Assembly (NCBI RefSeq): GCF_019649015.1
Contig: NZ_BLPI01000001.1
Coordinates: forward strand, 2,021,001-2,085,000
Reading direction: 5' to 3'
DNA length: 64,000 bases
Origin: Agarivorans litoreus
Lineage (GTDB): Bacteria > Pseudomonadota > Gammaproteobacteria > Enterobacterales > Celerinatantimonadaceae
A program made the translations under genes and the position numbers. The notes under the pieces were generated by a model. It was not told the DNA's origin. It worked only from the letters and a program-made list of their open reading frames with translations, and made no database searches. This document shows, piece by piece, positions 26,249 to 34,421 of this stretch (positions within the stretch are counted from its first letter, which is position 1; every line of letters begins with the position of its first letter).

Positions 26249-27916
26249 TTAAGGCTCATTCAGCCGCTGCTTAAACAATTGAATTAACGGTTGATTGGCA
26301 TTGCTCTCGCTTGGCAAGCTGCCATAGCCGTAATATAGAGCGAAGGCATCTTCATGGTAACTATGAAAATTAAAGTGGGTTTGGTACTGGTCAACAACAT
26401 CTAGCACGTCACTCACCCATTGCAAGCCACCGCGTTGCTGTTCAAAACAAGCGCGAATACAGCCAAATTCACCAAGATAAAGCGGTACTTGGTGTAGCTC
26501 TCCCCAACGCTCCATGGGCTCAATCATTTTCTCAATCAGTTGTTTGTCCCAAGCAACAATATCTTTAAGCCCATGTTGAAAATCTAAACGCAACTGCACA
26601 CGGCTAGCGGCACTCATTCCCTGGGTTTTTATCCAACCAGATATTTGATAAAAATGACCAACTTTAGGCACAACAAACTGTTGCGAGCTGCCATTATTAG
26701 CATCGCTGGTTGTCGCGCTAATCTGCAATATATCTTCACCTCCCTGGCGAAGGTGTTGCGAACGACCACGCTGATTAGCTGACCACAAGTACCAATCTGC
26801 GTGTTGGCTTAGGTCAATTTTCACTTCACGCAGAAGCTCCTTACCATCTGGTGCATATTCATTAATCACCACCTGCTTAAACCAGCTATCGCCAGCATTA
26901 TTTGCCGACACGAGGGCTGGATAAATCAAATCAACTTTTGGGTCTTGGAGCTGTAGTTTTTTTCCTTCTACAAATTGCCAGTCGCTGTCGGCACTTATTG
27001 TTGGGTTATCAAACTGGGCGCCATACCAACTGGGTGAACCAATCACTTTCAGCCTATCGGGATCAGGATAAGAGGTCGGAACTTGGTATTGGCGTAACCA
27101 TGAGGCTTGCTGATGGCTAAATGCCATTGGTTCATAAAAGTGATATTGGTAGACAACGTTGGGGTCGGCTAACTTAAAAAAGTTTTGCTGCTCGTCGATT
27201 TGCCATTGTTTTTTCACAGCCAACAACCGCTCTACAAAAATCATTTGTTGCTGGTTAACTTGTCGAATCGCCGTTACTAACTCGTTAGCAAGATCTTGCC
27301 ACTGCTGTTTACTGTGAGTAGTGACCGGTTCGTTAAGTAAATCTAAGGCCGCTACATTGGGGTGGCCTTGGTAACGCTTGGCAATGGCTTGCCACAGACT
27401 AATTAGTCGCAGCTGATTTTCACGCTTATCCCACAAGGCATCGCCCGCACCATTAGATTGAAAACCGCCTTGAGGAACATGAATATTGAGCACAAGATAA
27501 ATGCCATGCTTTTCTGCCCATTGCACATTTTTGTCTAACCAATCCCACCCTGATTGGTGATAAACGTATGGCGCGCTATCGCTTTCAAAGGTTTGATAAT
27601 TTAGATAAAAGCGAATGCTATTAAAGCCCATTTCTTTAAGGCGAATATAATCTTGCTCGTTGTGATGTTGGCTTGGAATGCGAGTATTAGCCCATACCTC
27701 GTTGCCAAAGGCCACGCCTTTTAGACGTACTTTTTCCCCTTTGCCATTTACAATAAAACGGCCATCAACTCGCAGACGCAAGTTGTCATCGTAGGGTTTA
27801 GCGGATTGGTAGACTTGAACTTGTTCGAGAGCCATATCGGGCTTGCCCCCGGCAGCACTGCAGGCCAGCAAATTTAGTAAAACAGTTGCCACTATTACCG
27901 ATAAAACAAGCCGCAT
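26249..27916 (-). CDS. Glycoside hydrolase family 5-like lipoprotein with inserted module
   Basis: 555-residue lipoprotein (lipobox LLAC, Cys19). The barrel starts at residue 49 (RVDGRFIVNGKGEKVRLKGV), with FNSIRFYLNY, NIHVPQGG and the acid/base Glu196 in LDLLNEP; the nucleophile is Glu483 in LYLGEFG. GH5 enzymes hydrolyse beta-glucans, mannans and related polymers. Between the DPNVVYQYHFYEP strand (about 251-263) and the nucleophile lies an insert of roughly 170 residues (about 285-455). It has beta-sandwich-like content (KVDLIYPALVSANNAGDSWFKQVVINEY, FYQISGWIKTQG) and resembles a carbohydrate-binding module. Substrate cannot be assigned. Monocistronic. Confidence 0.82.
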   Translation of the reverse strand: MRLVLSVIVATVLLNLLACSAAGGKPDMALEQVQVYQSAKPYDDNLRLRVDGRFIVNGKGEKVRLKGVAFGNEVWANTRIPSQHHNEQDYIRLKEMGFNSIRFYLNYQTFESDSAPYVYHQSGWDWLDKNVQWAEKHGIYLVLNIHVPQGGFQSNGAGDALWDKRENQLRLISLWQAIAKRYQGHPNVAALDLLNEPVTTHSKQQWQDLANELVTAIRQVNQQQMIFVERLLAVKKQWQIDEQQNFFKLADPNVVYQYHFYEPMAFSHQQASWLRQYQVPTSYPDPDRLKVIGSPSWYGAQFDNPTISADSDWQFVEGKKLQLQDPKVDLIYPALVSANNAGDSWFKQVVINEYAPDGKELLREVKIDLSQHADWYLWSANQRGRSQHLRQGGEDILQISATTSDANNGSSQQFVVPKVGHFYQISGWIKTQGMSAASRVQLRLDFQHGLKDIVAWDKQLIEKMIEPMERWGELHQVPLYLGEFGCIRACFEQQRGGLQWVSDVLDVVDQYQTHFNFHSYHEDAFALYYGYGSLPSESNANQPLIQLFKQRLNEP

Positions 27917-28060
27917 GACTCTTTCCTTTTAAGGCTGGCAAAACTACATTTCGATTATAAGCAGCGCTACAAAGAGAAACTAAAGCCAAATTCAACTAAT
28001 TGAAGAATATAAAAAATCGTTACGAGAGATAAAAAAGCGACATCAATTACAAGATAAACA

Positions 28061-28378
28061 CTAAAAGGCAGGGCAGCTTGTCGTATATATACCGTAAGTC
28101 ATTGACGGTAAAATAGTATATTTTTCTTGCCGGTACTCAGTAACTTGCCTTTCACACCAAATAACAGCGTCTTCATATTCCTCATAACCATTGCCACTTG
28201 CGTTCCAGCATTGATTCTCATCTTCATAGCTGTCCCATGGAAGCAAAGCTTTTGATTCAGTAATGCGACAAGACGAATAGGTATTTGGATCGTCTCCACC
28301 ACCTTGGTCTAAACAAGCAAACAATAAAGGGCATATTACTAATACTGAAAGGGGCTTATGTAGCCAACTAATCGACAT
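28061..28378 (-). CDS. Small cysteine-containing lipoprotein of unknown function
   Basis: 105 residues with a signal peptide and lipobox LLFAC (Cys22). The mature part is acidic and aromatic (LLPWDSYEDENQCWNASGNGYEEYEDAVIWCE) with six further cysteines or pairs that could form disulfides. No family recognised. It overlaps the end of the upstream secreted protein by 11 bp, so the two are probably translationally coupled. Confidence 0.65.
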   Translation of the reverse strand: MSISWLHKPLSVLVICPLLFACLDQGGGDDPNTYSSCRITESKALLPWDSYEDENQCWNASGNGYEEYEDAVIWCERQVTEYRQEKYTILPSMTYGIYTTSCPAF

Positions 28379-28688
28379 TTAACTGAAAGCCCTCGTTAAA
28401 AACCACTAAACTGCTACACGGCACACTAAAAAACACCGTTTCAGATTCTACAAAGTTAATCTCTAGTTCAGCAAAAGCTTGGCAGTCGATGAGCGAACCT
28501 GATTTGGGTGCCAGCTTTATATCTTGCCCATAGATATCTAGATGCAGGCTATCCGATGAATGATTTCTTAATTTAAGAAAGCGTTCGTTATGCTCCGTCA
28601 CCACAATACCGAATAACGGTTCTGATAGTTCCGAAGCATGAGAGCTAAAACACACAAGCAACAACATTCCCAAAGTGAACTTACCCAA
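28368..28688 (-). CDS. Small secreted protein of unknown function
   Basis: About 106 residues from a TTG at 28688, with AAGGA eight bases upstream. The product would start MGKFTLGMLLLVCFSSHASEL, a clear signal peptide cut after HAS. A longer TTG start at 28724 lies within the metY terminator hairpin and is rejected. The mature part (EPLFGIVVTEHNERFLKLRNHSSD) looks beta-rich. No family recognised. Coupled to the downstream lipoprotein gene. Confidence 0.6.
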   Translation of the reverse strand: MGKFTLGMLLLVCFSSHASELSEPLFGIVVTEHNERFLKLRNHSSDSLHLDIYGQDIKLAPKSGSLIDCQAFAELEINFVESETVFFSVPCSSLVVFNEGFQLNVD

Positions 28689-28704
28689 ATCGTTGTTCCT
28701 TAAC

Positions 28705-28733
28705 AAAAAAAGCCACTTTATCAAGTGGCTTTT
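28705..28733 (-). terminator. Rho-independent terminator of metY
   Basis: Leftward hairpin AAGCCACT / AGTGGCTT with a six-base loop and a seven-T tail on the minus strand, 26 bp after the metY stop. Confidence 0.87.
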
Positions 28734-28758
28734 GACATTTCAATCAACAGTTTGTAGC

Positions 28759-30030
28759 TTAAGCTTTATCGAGCGCTTGGCTAACGTCGTTGATGATGTC
28801 ACCGATGTTTTCAATGCCTACCGAGATACGGATTAAATCAGCACTTACACCTGCTTTTGCTAACTCTTCATCATTTAACTGGCGGTGAGTGGTGGATGCT
28901 GGGTGACAAGCAAGTGATTTAGCGTCACCAATATTCACCAAACGCAGAATCATTTCTAGGGCATCAATAAAGCGGCCACCCGCTTCTTTTCCACCTTTAA
29001 TGCCAAAGCTCAAAATGCCAGAGGCTTTACCACCAACAATCTTTTCGCACAGCTCATTATAAGGGCTGGTAGGCAGTGCAGCGTAGTTTACCCACTCCAC
29101 TTTAGGATGTTGCTTAAGGTAAGCCGCTAAGTTTTCGGCATTTTCACAGTGGCGCTCCATTCGTAAACCCAGCGTTTCCAAACCTTGTAAAATTTGGAAA
29201 GCATTCATCGGTGATATAGCCGCCCCAGTGTTACGCAGCGGTACTACGCGACAGCGGCCAATGTAGGCCGCAGGACCTAGCGCTTCGGTATAGACCACGC
29301 CATGATAAGACGGATCTGGTTCATTTAAGATTTTAAAGCGCTCTTTATTCGCCACCCAGTCAAACTTGCCGGAATCAACAATAATTCCGCCAATAGAGGT
29401 GCCATGCCCGCCAATGTATTTAGTTAACGAGTGAATAACGATGTCGGCACCCAGTTCAATCGGGCGACATAAAAACGGCGTAGCAACGGTATTATCAACC
29501 ATTAAAGGTAGACCGTGTTTGTGGGCAATCTCGGCCAATTTAACCAAGTCCACTACATTGCCTGCTGGGTTGCCAATAGATTCACAGAAAATTGCGCGAG
29601 TATTTTCATCAATAGCCGCTTCAAATCCAGCGTAATCGTCTGCCGATACCATGCGCACATCAATGCCTTGTTTAGGGAAACTGTGGGCAAACAAATTATA
29701 AGTTCCACCATACAACTGGCTGGTGCTTACGATGTTGGTTCCCACTTCACAGATACATTGAATTGCGTAGGTAATGGCTGCCATGCCAGAGGCCAAGGCA
29801 AGGCCAGCAATGCCTCCTTCCATAGCTGCAACCCGCTGCTCTAGCACGTCGGTTGTAGGGTTCATAATACGAGTATAGATATTACCCGGAACCTTTAAAT
29901 CAAACAGATCGGCACCATGCTGAGTATCATCAAAAGTGTAAGACGTAGTTTGATAGATAGGCACCGCGGCCGCTTTAGTGGTAGCTTCCGATTGATAACC
30001 ATGATGAAGTGCTAAAGACTCTAATTTCAT
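28759..30030 (-). CDS. metY: O-acetylhomoserine sulfhydrylase (aminocarboxypropyltransferase)
   Basis: PLP enzyme of the Cys/Met metabolism family making homocysteine (or cysteine) from an O-acetyl amino acid and sulfide. 423 residues starting MKLESLALHHGYQSEATTKAAAVPIYQTTSYTF; YTRIMNPTTDVLEQRVAAMEGG, the VDNTVATPFLCRP strand and the PLP lysine in HSLTKYIGGHG are visible, with HPASTTH near the end. The length and N-terminus fit MetY rather than MetB or MetZ. Start moved from 30132 to ATG 30030, because upstream residues are unconserved and lie in a structured leader. Confidence 0.9.
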   Translation of the reverse strand: MKLESLALHHGYQSEATTKAAAVPIYQTTSYTFDDTQHGADLFDLKVPGNIYTRIMNPTTDVLEQRVAAMEGGIAGLALASGMAAITYAIQCICEVGTNIVSTSQLYGGTYNLFAHSFPKQGIDVRMVSADDYAGFEAAIDENTRAIFCESIGNPAGNVVDLVKLAEIAHKHGLPLMVDNTVATPFLCRPIELGADIVIHSLTKYIGGHGTSIGGIIVDSGKFDWVANKERFKILNEPDPSYHGVVYTEALGPAAYIGRCRVVPLRNTGAAISPMNAFQILQGLETLGLRMERHCENAENLAAYLKQHPKVEWVNYAALPTSPYNELCEKIVGGKASGILSFGIKGGKEAGGRFIDALEMILRLVNIGDAKSLACHPASTTHRQLNDEELAKAGVSADLIRISVGIENIGDIINDVSQALDKA

Positions 30031-30130
30031 TACTGTTCTCGCTGCTAAAGGAATAAAACAACCCTGTCTGCCGCTGCACATACTGCGGCAATTCCATTTA
30101 TTGCTGGCCAGCAGCAATAAACCGAGGATC
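30031..30130 (-). promoter_or_regulatory. Structured leader before metY
   Basis: Two perfect stems precede the metY start: TTATTGCTG / CAGCAATAA with a five-base loop (30098-30120) and TGCCGC / GCGGCA (30069-30090). No recognised SAM riboswitch consensus was found. The stems may be an RNA control element or operators. Confidence 0.35.
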
Positions 30131-30203
30131 AACGTAAAGTGTTAGTTGTAGCCTAAACTGCGCTACAAAAGATAATAGAAGTATCGCGCTTTGTGATCCA
30201 TCA

Positions 30204-30222
30204 CTAGGGGCTGTTTATCTTT
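30204..30222. repeat. Solo sequence resembling the end of the 33.6-kb MITE
   Basis: Nineteen bases (CTAGGGGCTGTTTATCTTT) match the terminal repeat at 33557 at 17 positions. No second arm was found nearby. It lies between metY and the MATE gene, 23 bp beyond the MATE stop. It may be a relic of a related element or a chance match. Confidence 0.3.
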
Positions 30223-30244
30223 CGAGCTGATTTTAGTCAGCGAC

Positions 30245-31582
30245 TTAGGTTATGCCCATGTTGTGCCAACGGTAGGTTTTCCAGCGCCAGTGATTAATCA
30301 GGCCACGGATAACTTCATCTAAAGCAAAACAGGCCCAAGCACCAATAATGCCAAGCTGCCAAGAGATAGAACAAAGATAAATAATGGGCACCACACCCCA
30401 AATAAAGGCAACCCCAACGGTGGCGGCAAACCTGCCATCGCCCACCGCTTTTAAGCCCATTCCAGCCACAATATTAATCGCCCTAAACGGCTCCATCACA
30501 ATACAAATAATCAGCAACCATTTGGCATAGAATGCAACTTGCGGGTCGTCACTAAACAAGCTAATCAAGGGCTGGTAACACCACGCAAACAAGCTCATAT
30601 TGGCAAAAGCAAACAGCATGGCGAGCTTAATACAGCGATTGTATGTGGCGTCTACTTCATCCAGCTTTCGCGCTCCCATGTGGTGAGCCATGATGATTTG
30701 CCCAGCGGCCGCCAAAGACCAACTTACCGCCATAGAAATAAACAAAAAGCGCAGGACAAAAGTATAAGAAGATACCGCAAGCACGCCTAAACTCGCCAAT
30801 ATTCCCGCCACTACGATTTGTTGCAAAGTGTAGTTAGCAGGCTCGGCTGCTGAGGGAATAGCAATTTTCATCAATGGTTTTATCACCGCTCGCATGCGCG
30901 GCAATATCGCCCAGGTAAACTCGAAGCTTACTTGCGCTTTTATGTGCACAATCAGCATCACAACCACACAAGCAAAGGCATAAGACAACACGGTACCCAA
31001 AGCGATGCCTTTTAAGCCCATGGGCTCAAGCCCAAACCAACCAAAGAAGAACGTCGCATTAAGAAATATATTCATCACATTGGTGAGCAGCGAGGCTAAC
31101 ATGTTCCAGTTGGTCATTGCTTTAGCCGCTAGAATTGAGCCATAAGCACAACGCAACCCAAAGAAGCCAAAGGTGAAGGCCATAATGGCTAAGTACTCTT
31201 CCGCGTAAGTTTGCATCTGCACAGGGAAGTTAAGCCAAAGTGCGATATTGTCGAAATTAAGGTAGGTAAACAGACTAAATGCTAGACCAGCCAAGCCCAG
31301 CAACACCACATTAGTCATAAACACCGGTACGACTTTATCCAGTTTATTCGCCCCGTAATACTGAGAGGCCGCAGCTGTGCCACCGGTCGAGAGCATGGGC
31401 AGTACAAAAAAGCCAATCCATAGGTAAGGCATTAATAAACCCGCTGTCGCGGCGGCCTCTTCTCCCAACAGGCTAAGAAAGTAAATATCAGCCATTACAA
31501 CAATGCCGCTGGTAAGCTGCTCAATTAAAATAGGCCACGCCAAACTAAACAATTTGAGTTTATTTACTGCGGCTTGCGGCAT
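30245..31582 (-). CDS. MATE-family efflux transporter
   Basis: Inner-membrane multidrug/cation antiporter, 445 residues with twelve predicted helices in two halves. Begins KLKLFSLAWPILIEQLTSGIVVMADIYFLSLLGEEAAATAGL; the second half contains AVSWSLAAAGQIIMAHHMGARKLDE, both typical of MatE domains. The ATG at 31582 is followed by a plausible first helix. Substrate unknown. Monocistronic, leftward. Confidence 0.88.
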   Translation of the reverse strand: MPQAAVNKLKLFSLAWPILIEQLTSGIVVMADIYFLSLLGEEAAATAGLLMPYLWIGFFVLPMLSTGGTAAASQYYGANKLDKVVPVFMTNVVLLGLAGLAFSLFTYLNFDNIALWLNFPVQMQTYAEEYLAIMAFTFGFFGLRCAYGSILAAKAMTNWNMLASLLTNVMNIFLNATFFFGWFGLEPMGLKGIALGTVLSYAFACVVVMLIVHIKAQVSFEFTWAILPRMRAVIKPLMKIAIPSAAEPANYTLQQIVVAGILASLGVLAVSSYTFVLRFLFISMAVSWSLAAAGQIIMAHHMGARKLDEVDATYNRCIKLAMLFAFANMSLFAWCYQPLISLFSDDPQVAFYAKWLLIICIVMEPFRAINIVAGMGLKAVGDGRFAATVGVAFIWGVVPIIYLCSISWQLGIIGAWACFALDEVIRGLINHWRWKTYRWHNMGIT

Positions 31583-31714
31583 ACTTCGGCTCCGGTGTTG
31601 GGCAACACTACATTGTAACCAGCTAGAGCACTTATAAGCTTACGATTTTCACTTTAATTATTATTTTTCTTAAATTTGCAGCGAAGCCTCAATAAACCTC
31701 AAAAGCTGAGCATG

Positions 31715-32164
31715 TTATTTCATTAACTTCGCTAACAAGCGATCACAACCCGCTTTAAGTGCTTGCAATTCTTCTAGGGGTAAATCGGCTTGGCATAACA
31801 TGGCTTGAGGGATTGCTTCGGCTGGCTCACGCAGTGCTACACCTTGCGGTGTAAGGCTAATAACTCTTACTCGCTCATCTTGCTCAGACCTGGCTCTAAG
31901 CACTAAACCTTTAGCCTCTAAGCGCTTTAATAGCGGGGTTAAGGTGCCTGAATCCAAGTGAACGCGCTCACCCAAGCTCTTCACACTTACGCTATCGTGC
32001 TCCCACAGCACCATCATTACAATGTATTGCAAATAAGTAAGATCCAGCTTATCCAGCAGTGGGCGATAAGCCCGTCCCATTGCGTTCGAAGCACTGTACA
32101 GTGAGAAGCACAATTGCTTATCTAAACTCAGGCTAGCTACATGGTTTTGCTGTTTACTCATCAC
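31715..32164 (-). CDS. ohrR: MarR-family organic peroxide-sensing repressor
   Basis: 149-residue regulator with the N-terminal redox-sensing cysteine of OhrR (LDKQLCFSLYSAS, Cys19), the following LDLTYLQYIVMMVLWEHD helix region, the recognition helix DSGTLTPLLKRLEAKGLV and the wing RSEQDERVRVISLT. Divergent from ohr with palindromes between them, the classical arrangement in which oxidised OhrR releases the ohr promoter. A second Met follows the first, so translation may start at 32161. Confidence 0.93.
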   Translation of the reverse strand: MMSKQQNHVASLSLDKQLCFSLYSASNAMGRAYRPLLDKLDLTYLQYIVMMVLWEHDSVSVKSLGERVHLDSGTLTPLLKRLEAKGLVLRARSEQDERVRVISLTPQGVALREPAEAIPQAMLCQADLPLEELQALKAGCDRLLAKLMK

Positions 32165-32191
32165 TGCGCTCTAATCTTTCACTAAAAATAA

Positions 32192-32253
32192 ATTGTGCAC
32201 AATATACTTGCATTTCGATTTTGCCTCAACTAAAGTTGCAAACAATTAAATTG
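32192..32253. promoter_or_regulatory. Candidate OhrR operators in the ohrR-ohr intergenic region
   Basis: Two dyads: ATTGTGCACAAT (32192-32203, perfect) and CAATT-A-AATTG (32243-32253, inside TGCAAACAATTAAATTGCA). Both contain the CAATT/AATTG half-sites seen in described OhrR operators. Positions suit autoregulation and control of ohr, respectively. Confidence 0.55.
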
Positions 32254-32282
32254 CACGCAACCTAAATTAAAAGGTAACGATT

Positions 32283-32705
32283 ATGACAACGCTATACACA
32301 ACTTCAGCAACTGCACTAGCCGGCCGCAATGGACAAGTAAGTACCGACGATAAAAAACTAGATTTAGCATTAAGCTACCCAAAAGAGATGGGCGGAAGCG
32401 GCGAAGCCACTAATCCAGAACAGCTTTTCGCCGCAGGTTATGCAGCGTGTTTTTCTAACGCTATTTTGCATGTGGCTCGAGAAGGTAAAGTGGCGATTAA
32501 ATCTGCTCCTACAACCGCTACTGTAGGCATTGGTCCTAACGACAACGGCGGCTTTGCGCTAACCGTTTCGCTTGCAGTTGAGCTTGAATTAGAACAGGCT
32601 GCAGCAGAAGAGTTGGTAAAAGTGGCCCACCAAGTGTGCCCGTATTCAAACGCGACTCGCGGCAATATTGATGTAAAACTGTCAGTAAATGGCGCTGCCT
32701 TATAA
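32283..32705 (+). CDS. ohr: Organic hydroperoxide resistance thiol peroxidase
   Basis: OsmC/Ohr-family peroxidase reducing organic hydroperoxides with lipoyl or dihydrolipoamide electrons. 140 residues; the two catalytic cysteines are Cys56 (FAAGYAACFSNAILHV) and Cys119 (AHQVCPYSNATRGN). ATG 32283 has an AAAGGT site upstream. Followed by a strong terminator. Confidence 0.96.
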   Translation: MTTLYTTSATALAGRNGQVSTDDKKLDLALSYPKEMGGSGEATNPEQLFAAGYAACFSNAILHVAREGKVAIKSAPTTATVGIGPNDNGGFALTVSLAVELELEQAAAEELVKVAHQVCPYSNATRGNIDVKLSVNGAAL

Positions 32706-32719
32706 GCCGCTGCTCAATA

Positions 32720-32749
32720 AAAAAACCAAGCTTAGGCTTGGTTTTTTTC
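32720..32749. terminator. Bidirectional terminator between ohr and a small lipoprotein gene
   Basis: Stem AAACCAAGC / GCTTGGTTT with a four-base loop, A-run on the left and T-run on the right; serves ohr (plus) and the convergent gene ending at 32751. Confidence 0.9.
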
Positions 32750-32750
32750 A

Positions 32751-32957
32751 CTATTTGTCTTTGTCTAACAAAGCCTGTCGCTGCCGCTGATATTCTTCAT
32801 AACTCACGCCTACTTCATCCATGCAGCTTAAATAGTCTTGATGATTAGTTTGCTTGTCACACTGTCGTTGTTGGTTGCCCTGCATGGCATGGTAGGCCTG
32901 CTGCTGACTGCAAGCACTGGTTATCAATAAACTAAGAATGATTAGGGTACTTCGCAT
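32751..32957 (-). CDS. Small lipoprotein of unknown function
   Basis: 68 residues from ATG 32957, with GGAGAG eight bases upstream: MRSTLIILSLLITSACSQQQ, a compact signal with lipobox TSAC (Cys16). Mature part is glutamine-rich with two further cysteines (RQCDKQTNHQDYLSCMDEVGVSYEEYQRQR). The longer frame to 33026 adds an unlikely basic extension and is rejected. No family recognised. Confidence 0.65.
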   Translation of the reverse strand: MRSTLIILSLLITSACSQQQAYHAMQGNQQRQCDKQTNHQDYLSCMDEVGVSYEEYQRQRQALLDKDK

Positions 32958-33054
32958 TGCTAAACTCTCCCTCACACTGCGCTTAGGCAACTTTCTCAAT
33001 AAATTCCTTATGAGAATTGTCAGCAAGTCTATTCGTCAATGCTTAGCTCCTTGC

Positions 33055-33525
33055 TTAAGAATAGAACCCCTTGTACATACTAATATTTTGCAGCCTTATC
33101 CCCAGCCGAACCAGCTGATTATGCGACACAACAGCAAAGCCTTGTTTGCCAAAAAAGTCTTTGGCCACCAATGAGGCATCTACCCGCAGCCCAGCAAGCT
33201 TTTGTTCTCGAGCAATGCTTTCAACATGTTGATAAAGCGCTTGGCCCACTGCTTTTCCTTGCTGCTCTGGCGCAACATAAAAGCAATCAATATAGTCTGC
33301 AGCTAATTCAATAAATCCTAGTAGCTGCTTATCAGCTAAGGCCAAAAAGCAGTGTTTGCTTTTCAAGCGCTGTTGCCAGCGAGAATAGTCTATATCTAGC
33401 GGCGCCCACGCGGCTTTTTGTTCCTTAGAATAAAACTCATCATCAATGGCGTGCACTGCTTGGGTGAACAAATTTGCCACTGCTTGGCAGTATTCATCGG
33501 TGTAAGCCGTGATAGTGACCGTCAT
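33055..33525 (-). CDS. GNAT-family N-acetyltransferase
   Basis: 156 residues with the acetyl-CoA binding signature (FYVAPEQQGKAVGQALYQHVES, Q-x2-G-x-G/A type) and a C-terminal FGKQGFAVVSHNQL typical of GNAT enzymes. N-terminus VTITAYTDEYCQAVANLF matches the first strand and helix. Substrate unknown. The MITE-like element lies 31 bp upstream of its start. Confidence 0.85.
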   Translation of the reverse strand: MTVTITAYTDEYCQAVANLFTQAVHAIDDEFYSKEQKAAWAPLDIDYSRWQQRLKSKHCFLALADKQLLGFIELAADYIDCFYVAPEQQGKAVGQALYQHVESIAREQKLAGLRVDASLVAKDFFGKQGFAVVSHNQLVRLGIRLQNISMYKGFYS

Positions 33526-33556
33526 GGCAATAAACTCGACAAAGTTTGATTAATAT

Positions 33557-33824
33557 CTAGGGTCTGTTGATCTTTGCTGATGGTTTTTGCAGCAATTTAT
33601 TAGCCATTTAGGCAAGGCAGTGAGTGTGCAGTTAAGTGGGCTTAATAATCACTCGCTAACGCTGAATAAATGGCTAAGAAATGCTGCCCGAAGGGTTCGG
33701 ATAAGCGAACTTTACTCTTTGTTAAGCACTTCTTGCTTAGCCCACTAGGCTTCTAAGTGCTCTCCGCGATTAAAGCCCGCTTATCTCGAACAAAATTTCA
33801 ACACCAAAGATCAACAGACCCTAG
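33557..33824. mobile_element. 268-bp MITE-like element with 20-bp terminal inverted repeats
   Basis: Perfect 20-bp terminal inverted repeats, CTAGGGTCTGTTGATCTTTG at 33557-33576 and its complement at 33805-33824. If the outer CTAG is counted as target site, the repeats are 16 bp with a CTAG duplication, which fits the YTAR preference of IS5-type transposases. Nested internal pairs (GCAGCAATTTATTAGCCATTTA against TAAATGGCTAAGAAATGCTGC; GTTCGGATAAGCG against CGCTTATCTCGAAC) make it foldable. No transposase frame. Its right end overlaps the 3' end of the DUF1294 gene. Confidence 0.85.
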
Positions 33825-34421
33825 CAACATCGGCTCGCCATTGGGACTAAGCAAATAAGCTAAAGCCGCTATGTTGAGTAGCACTGTACAATAATAACCC
33901 CAGCGAAAAGACTGCTTTTGAGTTTTATGCCGCAAGGTTTGTTGGGCGAGCATCGCACCTGGCCAGCCACCAATCAGCGCAAACACATGTAGCTTGAGCT
34001 CTTGAACACGCCAGCGACCCGCTTGTGCTGCCGATTTATCTAGAGCGTATAAAGCAAAAGTAACCACACTCATAACTACATAGAATACTAACAAAGCAAG
34101 TGGCAGTTTTTGCAATAACACCAAACTAAGCAATAAAACAAAAAAAGCCAAAGCAGTCATACCTGCTCGCTTGGCTAAGCCCTTTGGCTTATTAGAAAAT
34201 GCCGGCTTACTACCCACTAAACGCAGCTGCTTGGCGCAAGGGCGGCCTTGTTTATCCTTAGCTAAGGTGTAGTTAAACCAATGGCCAACTAACTTTTCTG
34301 GGTCGAGTTTTTTATCGGCAAAGCTGCTTATGTGCACAAACAACTGCTTAGACTCGCCATTCAAGCGGAGAAAGCCAAAACCCTTAGCCCTATTCCACGA
34401 GGCCAACTTTGCTTTAGCCAT
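33798..34421 (-). CDS. Cold-shock-domain/DUF1294 membrane protein with element-derived C-terminus
   Basis: 207 residues from ATG 34421 (AGGTG site five bases upstream), overlapping the upstream PaiB-like gene by 8 bp. N-terminal cold-shock-like OB fold (KLASWNRAKGFGFLRLN, QLFVHISSF), two hydrophobic helices (ALAFFVLLLSLVLLQ; ALLVFYVVMSVVTFALYALDK), then the DUF1294 signature (ALIGGWPGAMLAQQTLRHKT, SFRWGYYCTVLLN). The last residues (LLGSVDLWC) and the stop are encoded in the terminal repeat of the MITE-like element, so the native C-terminus was replaced. The conserved domains precede this point, so the protein may still work. Function unknown. Confidence 0.8.
   Translation of the reverse strand: MAKAKLASWNRAKGFGFLRLNGESKQLFVHISSFADKKLDPEKLVGHWFNYTLAKDKQGRPCAKQLRLVGSKPAFSNKPKGLAKRAGMTALAFFVLLLSLVLLQKLPLALLVFYVVMSVVTFALYALDKSAAQAGRWRVQELKLHVFALIGGWPGAMLAQQTLRHKTQKQSFRWGYYCTVLLNIAALAYLLSPNGEPMLLGSVDLWC

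Noticed and set aside
30031-30244. SAM riboswitch before metY
   Set aside because: The stems do not fit the SAM-I, SAM-II or SAM-III consensus as far as I can judge by eye.
32938-33174. 78-codon plus-strand frame between the small lipoprotein and GNAT genes
   Set aside because: Overlaps two better genes on the other strand, with no ribosome site or hydrophobic/family pattern.
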